This document shows positions 8,107 to 14,920 of a DNA stretch of 22,939 nt, piece after piece. The stretch covers positions 1 to 22,939 of the forward strand of contig CAZRHJ010000033.1 in NCBI GenBank assembly GCA_964600025.1, given 5' to 3'. The notes beneath the pieces were generated by a model, which saw only the letters and a list, made by a program, of their open reading frames with translations, was not told the origin of the DNA and made no database searches. Made by a program: the position numbers and the translations under genes. Origin of the DNA: JADFUS01 sp964600025. GTDB lineage: Bacteria > Bacteroidota > Bacteroidia > Bacteroidales > Rikenellaceae. Each line of letters starts with the position of its first letter. Position 1 is the first letter of the stretch.

Positions 8107-8817
8107 ATGATAAAAAGAATTTTATTGAAATTGAGTGGAGAATCTCTAATGGGTGGAGATAGTTATGGTATCAACCCACGAGTTTTATCTCAATATGCAG
8201 AACAAATTGGTTCTGTTGTAAACAAAGGTGTTGAAGTTGCCATTGTTATTGGTGGTGGTAATATTTTTAGAGGTTTGAGTGGTTTGGACAAAGGTGTTGA
8301 TAGAGTAAAAGGCGATTCTATGGGAATGTTGGCAACAGTTATCAATTCTCTTGGTTTGTCGTCTGCGTTGGACACAAAGGGATTCAAATCAAAAGTTTTG
8401 ACTTCTATTAATATGCACCCAATAGGCGAACATTACTCAAAATCAAAAGCGATTGAGTATATGCAACAAGGCTATGTAGTGATAGTTGCTGGTGGAACTG
8501 GCAATCCATATTTCACTACCGATACAGCCTCTGCACTTAGAGCCATTGAGTTGGAATGTGAATACTTACTTAAAGGCACTCGTGTTGATGGAGTATATAC
8601 AGCCGATCCAGAAAAAGACCCAACAGCTACAAAATACGACAACTTGACTTTTGACGAGGCTTACCAAAAACGTCTTAAAGTTATGGATTTAACTTCTTTC
8701 ACTATGTGCAAAGAAAACAATATGCCTATCTATGTTTTTGATATGGATACTTATGGCAATTTGGAAAAAGTAGTTAGTGGCGAGAAAATAGGAACAATAG
8801 TATCAAATGAACAATAA
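8107..8817 (+). CDS. pyrH: Uridylate kinase
   Basis: Bacterial UMP kinase makes UDP from UMP and ATP in the cytoplasm and is usually a hexamer under allosteric control by GTP and UTP. The 236-residue protein of the amino-acid kinase family shows the N-terminal phosphate-binding LLKLSGESL, the glycine-rich IGGGNIFRG, RVKGDSMGMLATVIN, and the nucleotide site VIVAGGTGNPYFTTDTA given here as VAGGTGNPYFTTD. The uracil pocket region TRVDGVYTADPEKDP is also clear. It is 17 bases upstream of frr, a widely conserved pairing, and it follows the lipoprotein gene by 11 bases in the same operon. Confidence 0.97.
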   Translation: MIKRILLKLSGESLMGGDSYGINPRVLSQYAEQIGSVVNKGVEVAIVIGGGNIFRGLSGLDKGVDRVKGDSMGMLATVINSLGLSSALDTKGFKSKVLTSINMHPIGEHYSKSKAIEYMQQGYVVIVAGGTGNPYFTTDTASALRAIELECEYLLKGTRVDGVYTADPEKDPTATKYDNLTFDEAYQKRLKVMDLTSFTMCKENNMPIYVFDMDTYGNLEKVVSGEKIGTIVSNEQ

Positions 8818-8834
8818 TCTAAAAATATAATTGT

Positions 8835-9395
8835 ATGGAAGCAAAACAAATCTATGAGAAATTAGAAAAAGCGATAGCTAAGGATATTAATTACCTTGAA
8901 GGAGAATACTCAAACCTTAGAGCAGGTAAAGCAAGTGCTGGTATATTGAGTGGTTTGACAGTTGAGAGCTATGGTGCTCAAATGCCAATAGACCAAGTTT
9001 CGAGTGTAACTATTCCAGACGCTAAAACTATCTTGATTCAGCCTTGGGACAAAGGTCTTTTGTCAGCTATCGAAAAAACTATTATCAATGGTAATATTGG
9101 TGTTACACCATCTAACAATGGTGAGCATATCCGTCTTACTATGCCTCCTGTTACAGAAGAGCGTCGTAGAGAATTAGTAAAACAAGCAAAGGCTTTGAGC
9201 GAAAGTTCAAAAGTAAATATTCGTAATAATCGTCGTGATGCTTTGGAGGCGTTCAAAAAAGCTAAAAAAGATGGCGAGATTAGCGAGGATATGGTAAAAG
9301 ATGGAGAGTCAGAAGTTCAAAAAATTATTGACAAAAACATCAAGAAAGTTGATGAAATGTTGGTAGTTAAAGAAAAAGAAATTATGACAGTTTAG
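8835..9395 (+). CDS. frr: Ribosome recycling factor
   Basis: RRF works with EF-G to split the ribosome after termination. The 186-residue length is standard. Diagnostic stretches are LRAGKASAGIL near residue 27, the beta domain with VSSVTIPDAKTILIQPWD, and the three-helix bundle with MPPVTEERRRELVKQAK and the RNNRRDALEAFKKAKKDGEI pattern given here in short as RNNRRDALEAFKK. It is the last gene of the lipoprotein-pyrH-frr operon and is followed within 25 bases by a perfect 16-base hairpin terminator. Confidence 0.97.
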   Translation: MEAKQIYEKLEKAIAKDINYLEGEYSNLRAGKASAGILSGLTVESYGAQMPIDQVSSVTIPDAKTILIQPWDKGLLSAIEKTIINGNIGVTPSNNGEHIRLTMPPVTEERRRELVKQAKALSESSKVNIRNNRRDALEAFKKAKKDGEISEDMVKDGESEVQKIIDKNIKKVDEMLVVKEKEIMTV

Positions 9396-9417
9396 TTCCT
9401 TTTTCTCTTTTATTAGT

Positions 9418-9453
9418 AAAAAAATAGTCTTAACTTTTTAAGACTATTTTTTT
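9418..9453 (+). terminator. Strong terminator after frr
   Basis: Left arm 9418-9433 and right arm 9438-9453 are perfectly complementary over 16 bases (AAAAAAATAGTCTTAA / TTAAGACTATTTTTTT) with a CTTT loop. The right arm ends in seven T. The A-rich left arm would let it act on the other strand too. Confidence 0.88.
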
Positions 9454-9481
9454 GTTTGTACGAATAAAAATACGTACTTTG
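9451..9481 (+). promoter_or_regulatory. Likely promoter of the fimbrillin-IdeS lipoprotein gene
   Basis: TTTG at 9451-9454 lies 19 bases before GTACTTTG (9474-9481), a partial match to TAnnTTTG that keeps the TTTG half. The -33 box overlaps the T run of the frr terminator. A leader of about 30 bases precedes the TTG start. Confidence 0.5.
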
Positions 9482-9518
9482 CAAGTGATTTATTTTTAAT
9501 ATTAAAAAATCTGTATAA

Positions 9519-11159
9519 TTGAAAAAACTGTTCCTTATATTTACGTATATATTTATAGTGTCTTGTAGCAAAAATAATATAGATACAAACTCTTATGAAA
9601 ATATTAATATATACACAACAAACGAATTGTCAGAAAAGACTCGTTCTGTATTAGAAAATAACAATGTATTGTGGCAATGCACTGACCAGATTGGTGTATA
9701 TGCTACAAATACTTACAATGAGAAGTTTGTAAATACAAACCAAGAAAGTTCTCTCGAAGCCTATTTTAGTGGCAAAGTTTCGATGGGAGACATAATTGGT
9801 ACGGCATATTTTCCTTACGACCAGAGGTCGAAGTATGTAGATGGCCAGTTACATATTTATTTGCCGCAAATTCAGAATTTTGTTTCTAATAGCACATTTC
9901 ATTCTACTGCAAATCCTTCTGCTGCTTATGGAGATTTAAGGGGAAGATTAGTGTTCAAAAACCTATGTGGTGTTATCAAAGTCCAATTAAAAGGAAATGT
10001 GTCGCCCAAATCTATTACATTCAAACCAAATAATGGACTTGTATATGGATATGGAGTTGTGGACTTTGGCGATAGAGAAAATCCAGTATTAAATATGGAG
10101 CTTTCCGAAAACGAACAGTACATAACACTTGATAATATTTCTGGAACTCTATCTCCTACACAATCTCAAAACTATTATATTGTTGTTCCAGCAGGTACAT
10201 ACAATGGATTTAAACTGACTATAAAAGACTCGAACAATAAGACTTACGATAAATCAACTACTAAAACGTTAAATATTAACCGTTCAGTAATAACATCTAT
10301 CCAAGAGTTTGAGATTACAGATATTCCAATTCCTCCAAAAACTCCCGATACTGTTTGGTTGAAAGGGCTTAATCCTCCACAGGAAAACTGGGTTAAAACT
10401 GAATATGGTGATTATATGACTCCTTATGAGAATTGTGGTTGGTATGATGTGGATAAACAGTACAGAACTGGTTTGCCGACAAATATTATTGATGGAATGT
10501 TTTATGGCACTGATGATTACTATTTGTGTTGGGCAGCCGCCGCAGCAAATCAAATTCATTACCAATTAGATTATTATCACGATTTATTTGTTCAGATACC
10601 GCAGTACAAACCGAAAAAAGCGTGGAGACATTGGCTTGTGAAAGATTTAGGTGGAGATAGTAATGGGCATATTTCGGAGGTGATGGAAGAGATAAAACAA
10701 TACTATCCCGATAAAGGAGGAATGACGCATATTGGTGTTTTAGATTTCTATACTGGATTTAGTAGAATGCCAAAAGGAGCAATGGGAGATGGTCTATTTA
10801 CTGAAAAAGATTTAGACTCATTGGAGCATAGGGATTACGAGCCAAGCATAAGAGTATTGTCCGAACAAATCAAATATATTGTGAATAATGGAGGAACTTT
10901 TTCGTTTTCGGTACAAATGCCTAGTGGAGGACACGCCTTGACTGGTTGGGGCGGTGTTTTTGACAAAAACGGTCTGTTAAAAACTATATTTGTAACTAAT
11001 TCTGATTCTGAACAAGGTATGCACAAAATGGGTTTAGTAGAAAAAAATGGTAAGGCTTATTTTGTAATAAATACTTTTGGTACAACTTGGAAAATAAACA
11101 CCTTAATGACGTTTAAGAGTTTTGAATATCTCCTAAAATCAAAAATCCCAAAGAAATAG
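9519..11159 (+). CDS. Surface lipoprotein: fimbrillin-like domain fused to an IdeS/Mac-type cysteine peptidase
   Basis: The 546-residue protein begins with a lipoprotein signal (lipobox IVSC, Cys16). The start codon is TTG: a TAA stop sits directly before it in frame and the next in-frame ATG is residue 89, beyond the signal. Residues about 25-265 resemble the Bacteroidota fimbrillin/Mfa-like family, with a TRS element, W52 followed by DQIGVYAT, FPYDQR and a late YYIVVPAGTYNGFKLTI. Residues about 278-540 match the IgG-cleaving IdeS/Mac peptidase (family C66): VWLKGLNPP, NCGWYDVDKQY (Lys313), YYLCWAAAAANQIHY (catalytic Cys337), GGHALTGWGGVFDKNG (catalytic His472) and IFVTNSDSE. Where IdeS has two aspartates (TDSDS), this has Asn494 and Asp496. 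An outer-surface, lipid-anchored protease is inferred; the substrate is unknown and need not be IgG. It forms its own transcription unit. Confidence 0.82.
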   Translation: MKKLFLIFTYIFIVSCSKNNIDTNSYENINIYTTNELSEKTRSVLENNNVLWQCTDQIGVYATNTYNEKFVNTNQESSLEAYFSGKVSMGDIIGTAYFPYDQRSKYVDGQLHIYLPQIQNFVSNSTFHSTANPSAAYGDLRGRLVFKNLCGVIKVQLKGNVSPKSITFKPNNGLVYGYGVVDFGDRENPVLNMELSENEQYITLDNISGTLSPTQSQNYYIVVPAGTYNGFKLTIKDSNNKTYDKSTTKTLNINRSVITSIQEFEITDIPIPPKTPDTVWLKGLNPPQENWVKTEYGDYMTPYENCGWYDVDKQYRTGLPTNIIDGMFYGTDDYYLCWAAAAANQIHYQLDYYHDLFVQIPQYKPKKAWRHWLVKDLGGDSNGHISEVMEEIKQYYPDKGGMTHIGVLDFYTGFSRMPKGAMGDGLFTEKDLDSLEHRDYEPSIRVLSEQIKYIVNNGGTFSFSVQMPSGGHALTGWGGVFDKNGLLKTIFVTNSDSEQGMHKMGLVEKNGKAYFVINTFGTTWKINTLMTFKSFEYLLKSKIPKK

Positions 11160-11287
11160 CTGTTTTTAATTAGTAATAAATACACTAAAAGTGATATTAC
11201 AGTAAATTATTTCACCTTGAAAATCTGATTGTTATAAGTGAATTTCTAAGATTATTAATTTTTCAAAATTACTTTTAAATATCCTTT

Positions 11288-11316
11288 AAACCTACTTCTG
11301 TGAAGTAGGTTTTTTT
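11288..11316 (+). terminator. Terminator in the gap before the DPP III gene
   Basis: AAACCTACTTC (11288-11298) pairs with GAAGTAGGTTT (11302-11312) over a TGT loop, followed by T to 11316. It is about 130 bases after the stop of the IdeS-like gene. The stretch 11160-11287 is AT-rich and shows nothing else recognisable. Confidence 0.82.
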
Positions 11317-11345
11317 GTTAATCATAACAAAAAACAGTATATTTG
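11314..11345 (+). promoter_or_regulatory. Promoter of the DPP III gene
   Basis: TTTG (11314-11317), a spacer of 20 bases, and TATATTTG (11338-11345), which matches TAnnTTTG fully. The -33 box is the end of the preceding terminator's T run. The ATG is 40 bases downstream. Confidence 0.7.
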
Positions 11346-11385
11346 CAAAATACAACATTTAATGCGATTAAAATATTTATAAACA

Positions 11386-13425
11386 ATGAAAAAGATTTTT
11401 TTATCAATGATTGCTCTATCTATGATGTGGAGTTGTGGCGAAAACACTCCAAAAGAGCCTGCTGAAACTTTCGACTACAATGTTGAACAGTTTGCAGACA
11501 TTAGTATTTTGAGATTCAGAGTTGATGGTTTCGAGAAATTATCTCCAAAACAAAAAGAGATGATTTACTACCTATCTCAGGCTGCTGTTGAGGGACGTGA
11601 TATTTTGTTTGACCAAAACGGCAAATGGAATTTGACTATCCGTCGCACATTAGAGGCGGTTTATACTACGTATTCAGGCGACAAACAAAACGCTGAATTT
11701 AAAGGTATGGAAGAATACCTAAAACGTGTATGGTTCTCAAACGGTATTCACCATCACTATTCAACAGACAAATTTATTCCAAAATTCTCACAAGAGTTTT
11801 TTGTTTCACAAGTTGAGGCACTTCCTGCCGAAAAACTTCCTTTGCAAGAGGGCGAAACTGTAAAAGATTTGTTGAACAACATTTGTCCAGTAATTTTTGA
11901 TCCTTCGGTTATGGCTAAACGTGTTAATCAAGCCGCTGGTCAAGATCTTATTGCAACAAGTGCTTCGAACTACTATGAGGGTGTTACTCAAAAAGAGGTT
12001 GAAGAGTTTTATGCAAAAATGAAAAAGCCAAATGATAATACTCCTATTTCTTATGGTCTTAACTCTCAACTTACAAAAATCGACGGTAAAGTTGCTGAGA
12101 AGGTTTGGAAAGTTGGAGGTATGTATTCTCCTGCATTAGAGAGAGTAGTATTTTGGTTAGAAAAAGCCTATGCAGTTGCAGAAAACGAAAATCAAGCAGC
12201 TTGGATTGCTAAACTAATTGAGTTTAACAAAACTGGTGATTTGAAAACTTTTGATGAATATGCTATCAAATGGGTTGAGGATTTGAATTCAAATATTGAC
12301 TTTGTGCTTGGTTTTACTGAGACTTATGGCGACCCTCTTGGTCTAAAAGCAAGTTGGGAATCTTTGATTAATTTCAAAAACGAAGAGGCTTCAAAACGTA
12401 CAGTAGTAATTGCTAACAACGCACAGTGGTTCGAAGATAATTCTCCAATCGACAAACGTTTCAAAAAAGAAGTAGTGAAAGGTGTTTCTGCAAAAGTAAT
12501 TAATGCAGCTATGCTTGGTGGCGATTGTTACCCAGCTACTCCAATAGGTATCAACTTGCCAAACGCTAACTGGATTCGTCGTGACCACGGTTCAAAATCT
12601 GTTACTATCGAAAACATTACAAGTGCTTACGATAAAGCCGCACAAGGAAATGGTTTTACAGAAGAGTTTGTTTGGAGCGATACTGAGCGTGAACTAATCA
12701 AACAATATGGTTTTATGACAGGTAACTTGCATACAGACCTTCACGAATGTTTGGGACACGGTTCGGGTAAATTGCTTGACGGTGTAGATCCAGATGCTTT
12801 AAAATCTTATGGAGCTACTTTGGAAGAGGCTCGTGCAGACTTGTTTGGTCTTTACTATATGGGCGACCCTAAAATGGTTGAGCTTGGTTTGTTGCCAAGT
12901 GCTGATGCTTACAAAGCTGAGTACTATACTTATATCCTTAATGGCTATATGACACAGTTAATGCGTATTGAGCCGGGTCGTGATATTGAGGAATCTCATA
13001 TGCGTAACCGTCAGTTAATTGCAGCGTGGTTGATAGAAAACGGTGCTGAGGACAAAACTATTGAGCTTGTTAAACGTGAGGGCAAAACATTTGTAAAAGT
13101 TAATGATTACGTTAAGATGCGTACACTTTTGGGCGAATTACTTGCCGAAGTTCAACGTATTAAGTCTGAGGGCGATTACAAAGCAGGTGCAGAGCTTGTA
13201 GAAAAATATGCTGTAAAAGTAAATCAAGATATTCACAAAGAAATTATTTCACGTAATGAATCTTTGAAATTACCTCCTTACAAAGGTTTTGTGAACCCAG
13301 TTTACACAGCAGTTAAAGATGCAAATGGCAATATCACAGATGTTACTGTTAGCTACGAAGAGGGTTATGCAGAACAGCATTTGCGTTACTCAAAGGAGTT
13401 TTCTACTCTTCCGAGCCGTAATTAA
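11386..13425 (+). CDS. Dipeptidyl peptidase III, zinc metallopeptidase family M49, lipoprotein
   Basis: DPP III removes dipeptides from the N terminus of short peptides. At 679 residues it is close to the Bacteroides enzyme. The zinc motif is the hexapeptide HECLGH at residues 453-458, the form known in Bacteroides DPP III, with Glu454 as the general base. The second motif, EEARAD at 480-485, supplies the third zinc ligand (Glu481). The N terminus is a lipoprotein signal, SMMWSC with Cys17, so the enzyme should be anchored in the envelope rather than cytoplasmic as in eukaryotes. It has its own promoter and is followed by repeat copies B and C, and then by a terminator shared with the convergent glycosyltransferase gene. 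A role in peptide use is inferred from the neighbouring S46 peptidase and asparaginase. Confidence 0.95.
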   Translation: MKKIFLSMIALSMMWSCGENTPKEPAETFDYNVEQFADISILRFRVDGFEKLSPKQKEMIYYLSQAAVEGRDILFDQNGKWNLTIRRTLEAVYTTYSGDKQNAEFKGMEEYLKRVWFSNGIHHHYSTDKFIPKFSQEFFVSQVEALPAEKLPLQEGETVKDLLNNICPVIFDPSVMAKRVNQAAGQDLIATSASNYYEGVTQKEVEEFYAKMKKPNDNTPISYGLNSQLTKIDGKVAEKVWKVGGMYSPALERVVFWLEKAYAVAENENQAAWIAKLIEFNKTGDLKTFDEYAIKWVEDLNSNIDFVLGFTETYGDPLGLKASWESLINFKNEEASKRTVVIANNAQWFEDNSPIDKRFKKEVVKGVSAKVINAAMLGGDCYPATPIGINLPNANWIRRDHGSKSVTIENITSAYDKAAQGNGFTEEFVWSDTERELIKQYGFMTGNLHTDLHECLGHGSGKLLDGVDPDALKSYGATLEEARADLFGLYYMGDPKMVELGLLPSADAYKAEYYTYILNGYMTQLMRIEPGRDIEESHMRNRQLIAAWLIENGAEDKTIELVKREGKTFVKVNDYVKMRTLLGELLAEVQRIKSEGDYKAGAELVEKYAVKVNQDIHKEIISRNESLKLPPYKGFVNPVYTAVKDANGNITDVTVSYEEGYAEQHLRYSKEFSTLPSRN

Positions 13426-13435
13426 TTTTTAATTA

Positions 13436-13585
13436 TTGCTGTCCGCTAAAAACGAAACTCGCCTATCTTGTCTATTTCACTGATGCTCATAACTCACGTA
13501 CTCCAGTACGCTACGTTATGACCATCATCAAAATAGCCTAAGAGATCCGAGTTTATTGGGAGCTTGTGAAATTTTTACTGTGCAG
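13436..13585 (+). repeat. Dispersed repeat copy B, full copy with palindromic insert
   Basis: It begins with CTGTCCGCTAAAAACG (13438) and ends with TTTTTACTGTGCAGTA, which agrees with the inverse of the start at 12 of 16 bases, so it looks like a small element with terminal inverted repeats. Inside, AAACTCG (13455-13461 region) can pair with CGAGTTT (13548-13554). Between them lies a 75-base palindromic insert (13466-13540) bounded by GCCTA on both sides. No coding capacity. It lies in the same direction as the DPP III gene. Confidence 0.82.
13466..13540 (+). repeat. 75-base palindrome inserted in copy B
   Basis: GCCTA at 13461-13465 recurs at 13536-13540. Between them a long imperfect hairpin is centred near 13503: GTACT/AGTAC at the tip, CATAAC/GTTATG in the middle and CTATTT/AAATAG at the base. 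The repeat near 14676-14728 has the same flanking sequence without this insert. Copies at 1-50 and 22900-22939 carry it too. Confidence 0.8.
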
Positions 13586-13603
13586 TAATTAATTTTTAAT
13601 TAG

Positions 13604-13654
13604 TATTGTCTGCTAAAAACGAAACACACCTTAGTCTATTGGTGTAATTTTTAC
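13604..13654 (+). repeat. Dispersed repeat copy C, short and diverged
   Basis: TATTGTCTGCTAAAAACGAAAC is matched at its first 22 positions to the family start with two changes, then the sequence runs ACACC...GGTGT instead of ACTCG...CGAGT, so the small hairpin is kept with other bases. It ends AATTTTTAC as copy B does before its last ten bases. It lies directly before the terminator. Confidence 0.65.
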
Positions 13655-13687
13655 AAAAAACGATGAGAGCAATCTCATCGTTTTTTT
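13655..13687. terminator. Bidirectional terminator between the DPP III and glycosyltransferase genes
   Basis: AAAAAACGATGAG (13655-13667) pairs perfectly with CTCATCGTTTTTT (13674-13686) over the loop AGCAAT. Both strands end in a T run, which suits the convergent genes on either side. The glycosyltransferase stop is 5 bases away. Confidence 0.88.
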
Positions 13688-13691
13688 GTTT

Positions 13692-14525
13692 TTATACCTT
13701 ATCCCTGAATCTTTCAGGTATTTTTACAATTACTTTATATCCATACATACTCGGTTTGTTTAGTGAGAATATTGGTCTTAGTATTTTTTGTATTGTTCTG
13801 AAAATTGGTATATATTTATCCCAATCAATTTTTTTAATATTTGTTATATAACGAATTGTTTTTGTTCTTTTTTTGATATGGCGTTCCCAACCAGCACCAA
13901 TTCTGTCACTATCTTTAAACCTATCCAACAGCATTTGCAGATCAATACAGCCAAAATGAAATAAATACAGATTGTTGTCAATATGAAAATTATGTCCTTT
14001 TATTCTATGAAATCCAGAGCCCCATACTACTGGCTTATTTATAATAGAAGGCTTTGTGTAGCGTGGGCATAAATAACCATTTGCTCTTTGTTCCAAAAAC
14101 GGTTTGTCTGCTTGAATTGCAATTTCAATATTCATATCCTGCCCAACATCTACCCCCAAAGGAGATATGCTCGTGTTAATCTCTTTTTCGCTTAGGTATT
14201 CCAGAAGTGAAACTCCTAATTTTGGATCGACTACAATAAATTCATCAACATCTACACCAATAACTATATCGTATTTTTTGAGATGAATACTTGCCTGAGC
14301 TGATAAGAATTTTAATCTTTGTTTGTCTGTATTTACAATGTTCCCAATAATTCTTTTGCAACTAATAATATTTGTTTTGCCACAATCAAAAGGGATTATT
14401 TGATCCTCTCCGTCCAAATAAACATACAGATTTTCTTCGCCAAATTCATTACCATAATAATTAATAAATTTTTTTAAAAAGAACTCGTCATTTCTAATAC
14501 GAGTTATAATGCATACTTTCTTCAT
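13692..14525 (-). CDS. Glycosyltransferase, family 2-like (Glyco_tranf_2_4 type)
   Basis: The 277-residue protein lacks a signal or clear membrane helix and resembles small glycosyltransferases of the GT-A fold often seen in polysaccharide loci. Supporting stretches are the start KKVCIITRIRNDEFFLKKFINYY, shown here as ITRIRNDEFFLKKF, then a YLDG turn, the DXD-type IGVDVDEF (Asp92 and Asp94, metal and sugar nucleotide binding), and a later GSGFHRIKGH with a histidine-rich FHFGC. The donor and acceptor cannot be told. Unlike its neighbours it stands alone among housekeeping and peptidase genes, with repeat copies B/C at one side and D at the other in inverted orientation. This suggests that it arrived or moved with them, although no transposase is present. 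Confidence 0.8.
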   Translation of the reverse strand: MKKVCIITRIRNDEFFLKKFINYYGNEFGEENLYVYLDGEDQIIPFDCGKTNIISCKRIIGNIVNTDKQRLKFLSAQASIHLKKYDIVIGVDVDEFIVVDPKLGVSLLEYLSEKEINTSISPLGVDVGQDMNIEIAIQADKPFLEQRANGYLCPRYTKPSIINKPVVWGSGFHRIKGHNFHIDNNLYLFHFGCIDLQMLLDRFKDSDRIGAGWERHIKKRTKTIRYITNIKKIDWDKYIPIFRTIQKILRPIFSLNKPSMYGYKVIVKIPERFRDKV

Positions 14526-14553
14526 ATAGTGTTTTATATATTAAGTCTTATTG

Positions 14554-14728
14554 CTGTCCCGTAAAATTTTAAAAATCATTGTAATGGATTAAGAGATAAT
14601 ATATTACAGTATTTTAATTTGTGAGGTGCTTGGAAAAATGATTTTTAAAATTTTTATCTTTCCGAAATCTTACAAGTTCCCAATAAACTCGTATCTCTTA
14701 GGCGAGTTTCGTTTTTAGCGGACAGTAC
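14554..14728 (-). repeat. Dispersed repeat copy D, empty form, at one end of a 172-base mini-element
   Basis: Read on the minus strand from 14728 it gives TACTGTCCGCTAAAAACG, then GAAACTCGCCTAAGAGATAC and GAGTTTATTGGGAACTTG, which is copy B without the 75-base palindrome. The other end at 14554 is CTGTCCCGTAAAA, an imperfect inverse of the same terminus. Inside is a perfect 18-base inverted repeat: AAAATTTTAAAAATCATT at 14563-14580 and its complement at 14637-14654. It looks like a MITE-type element without genes. Confidence 0.72.
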
Positions 14729-14851
14729 TAATTAAGTATATAGCACATTATTGTCGTCTATTATTGTCCTTGGACGTAACCTTTTTAATACTACAAAATA
14801 GCACAAACAACTAATGTGTGGTTTTGAAGGATATGTATACCTTAAACATAG

Positions 14852-14890
14852 AAAAACAAGGTTTCGACTATAAGTCGAAACCTTGTTTTT
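14852..14890 (-). terminator. Strong terminator of the rarA-maf-S46 operon
   Basis: Arms 14852-14869 and 14873-14890 are perfectly complementary over 18 bases around an ATA loop, with five T after the stem on both strands. It lies 30 bases past the stop of the S46 peptidase gene. Confidence 0.9.
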
Positions 14891-14920
14891 CTATTATTCA
14901 AATTTCTTAGAAACTTGTAT

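Larger units (their letters stand above)
13419..13602 (+). repeat. Direct repeat of 17 bases on both sides of copy B (167-base tandem period)
   Basis: TAATTAATTTTTAATTA occurs at 13419-13435 and exactly again at 13586-13602. Each is followed within three or four bases by the repeat start TGTCCGCTAAAAACGAAAC or its one-base variant. The layout is either a tandem duplication of the DPP III gene end or a long target-site duplication around copy B. The first copy overlaps the DPP III stop codon (13423-13425). Confidence 0.8.
14526..14920. other. Non-coding stretch between the glycosyltransferase and S46 peptidase genes
   Basis: This 395-base stretch has no credible open reading frame. It holds repeat copy D with its 18-base inverted repeat (14554-14728), an AT-rich part without recognised signals (14729-14850), and the terminator of the S46 peptidase gene (14852-14890). 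No tRNA or riboswitch was recognised. A promoter for the minus-strand glycosyltransferase should lie in 14526-14600, but no good -33/-7 pair was found. Confidence 0.6.

Noticed and set aside
13436..13654. Repeats B and C as a CRISPR array
   Set aside because: The units are unequal, there are only two, there is no regular spacer length, and no cas gene lies in the window.
13436..14728. Complete composite transposon around the glycosyltransferase
   Set aside because: The flanking repeats are in inverted orientation but no transposase and no target duplication around the whole segment were found; kept only as a hypothesis.
14729..14850. Small RNA or tRNA gene in the AT-rich part before the S46 terminator
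   Set aside because: No cloverleaf, no conserved T-loop and no promoter plus terminator pair; only a short CGTC...GGACG match that is likely chance.
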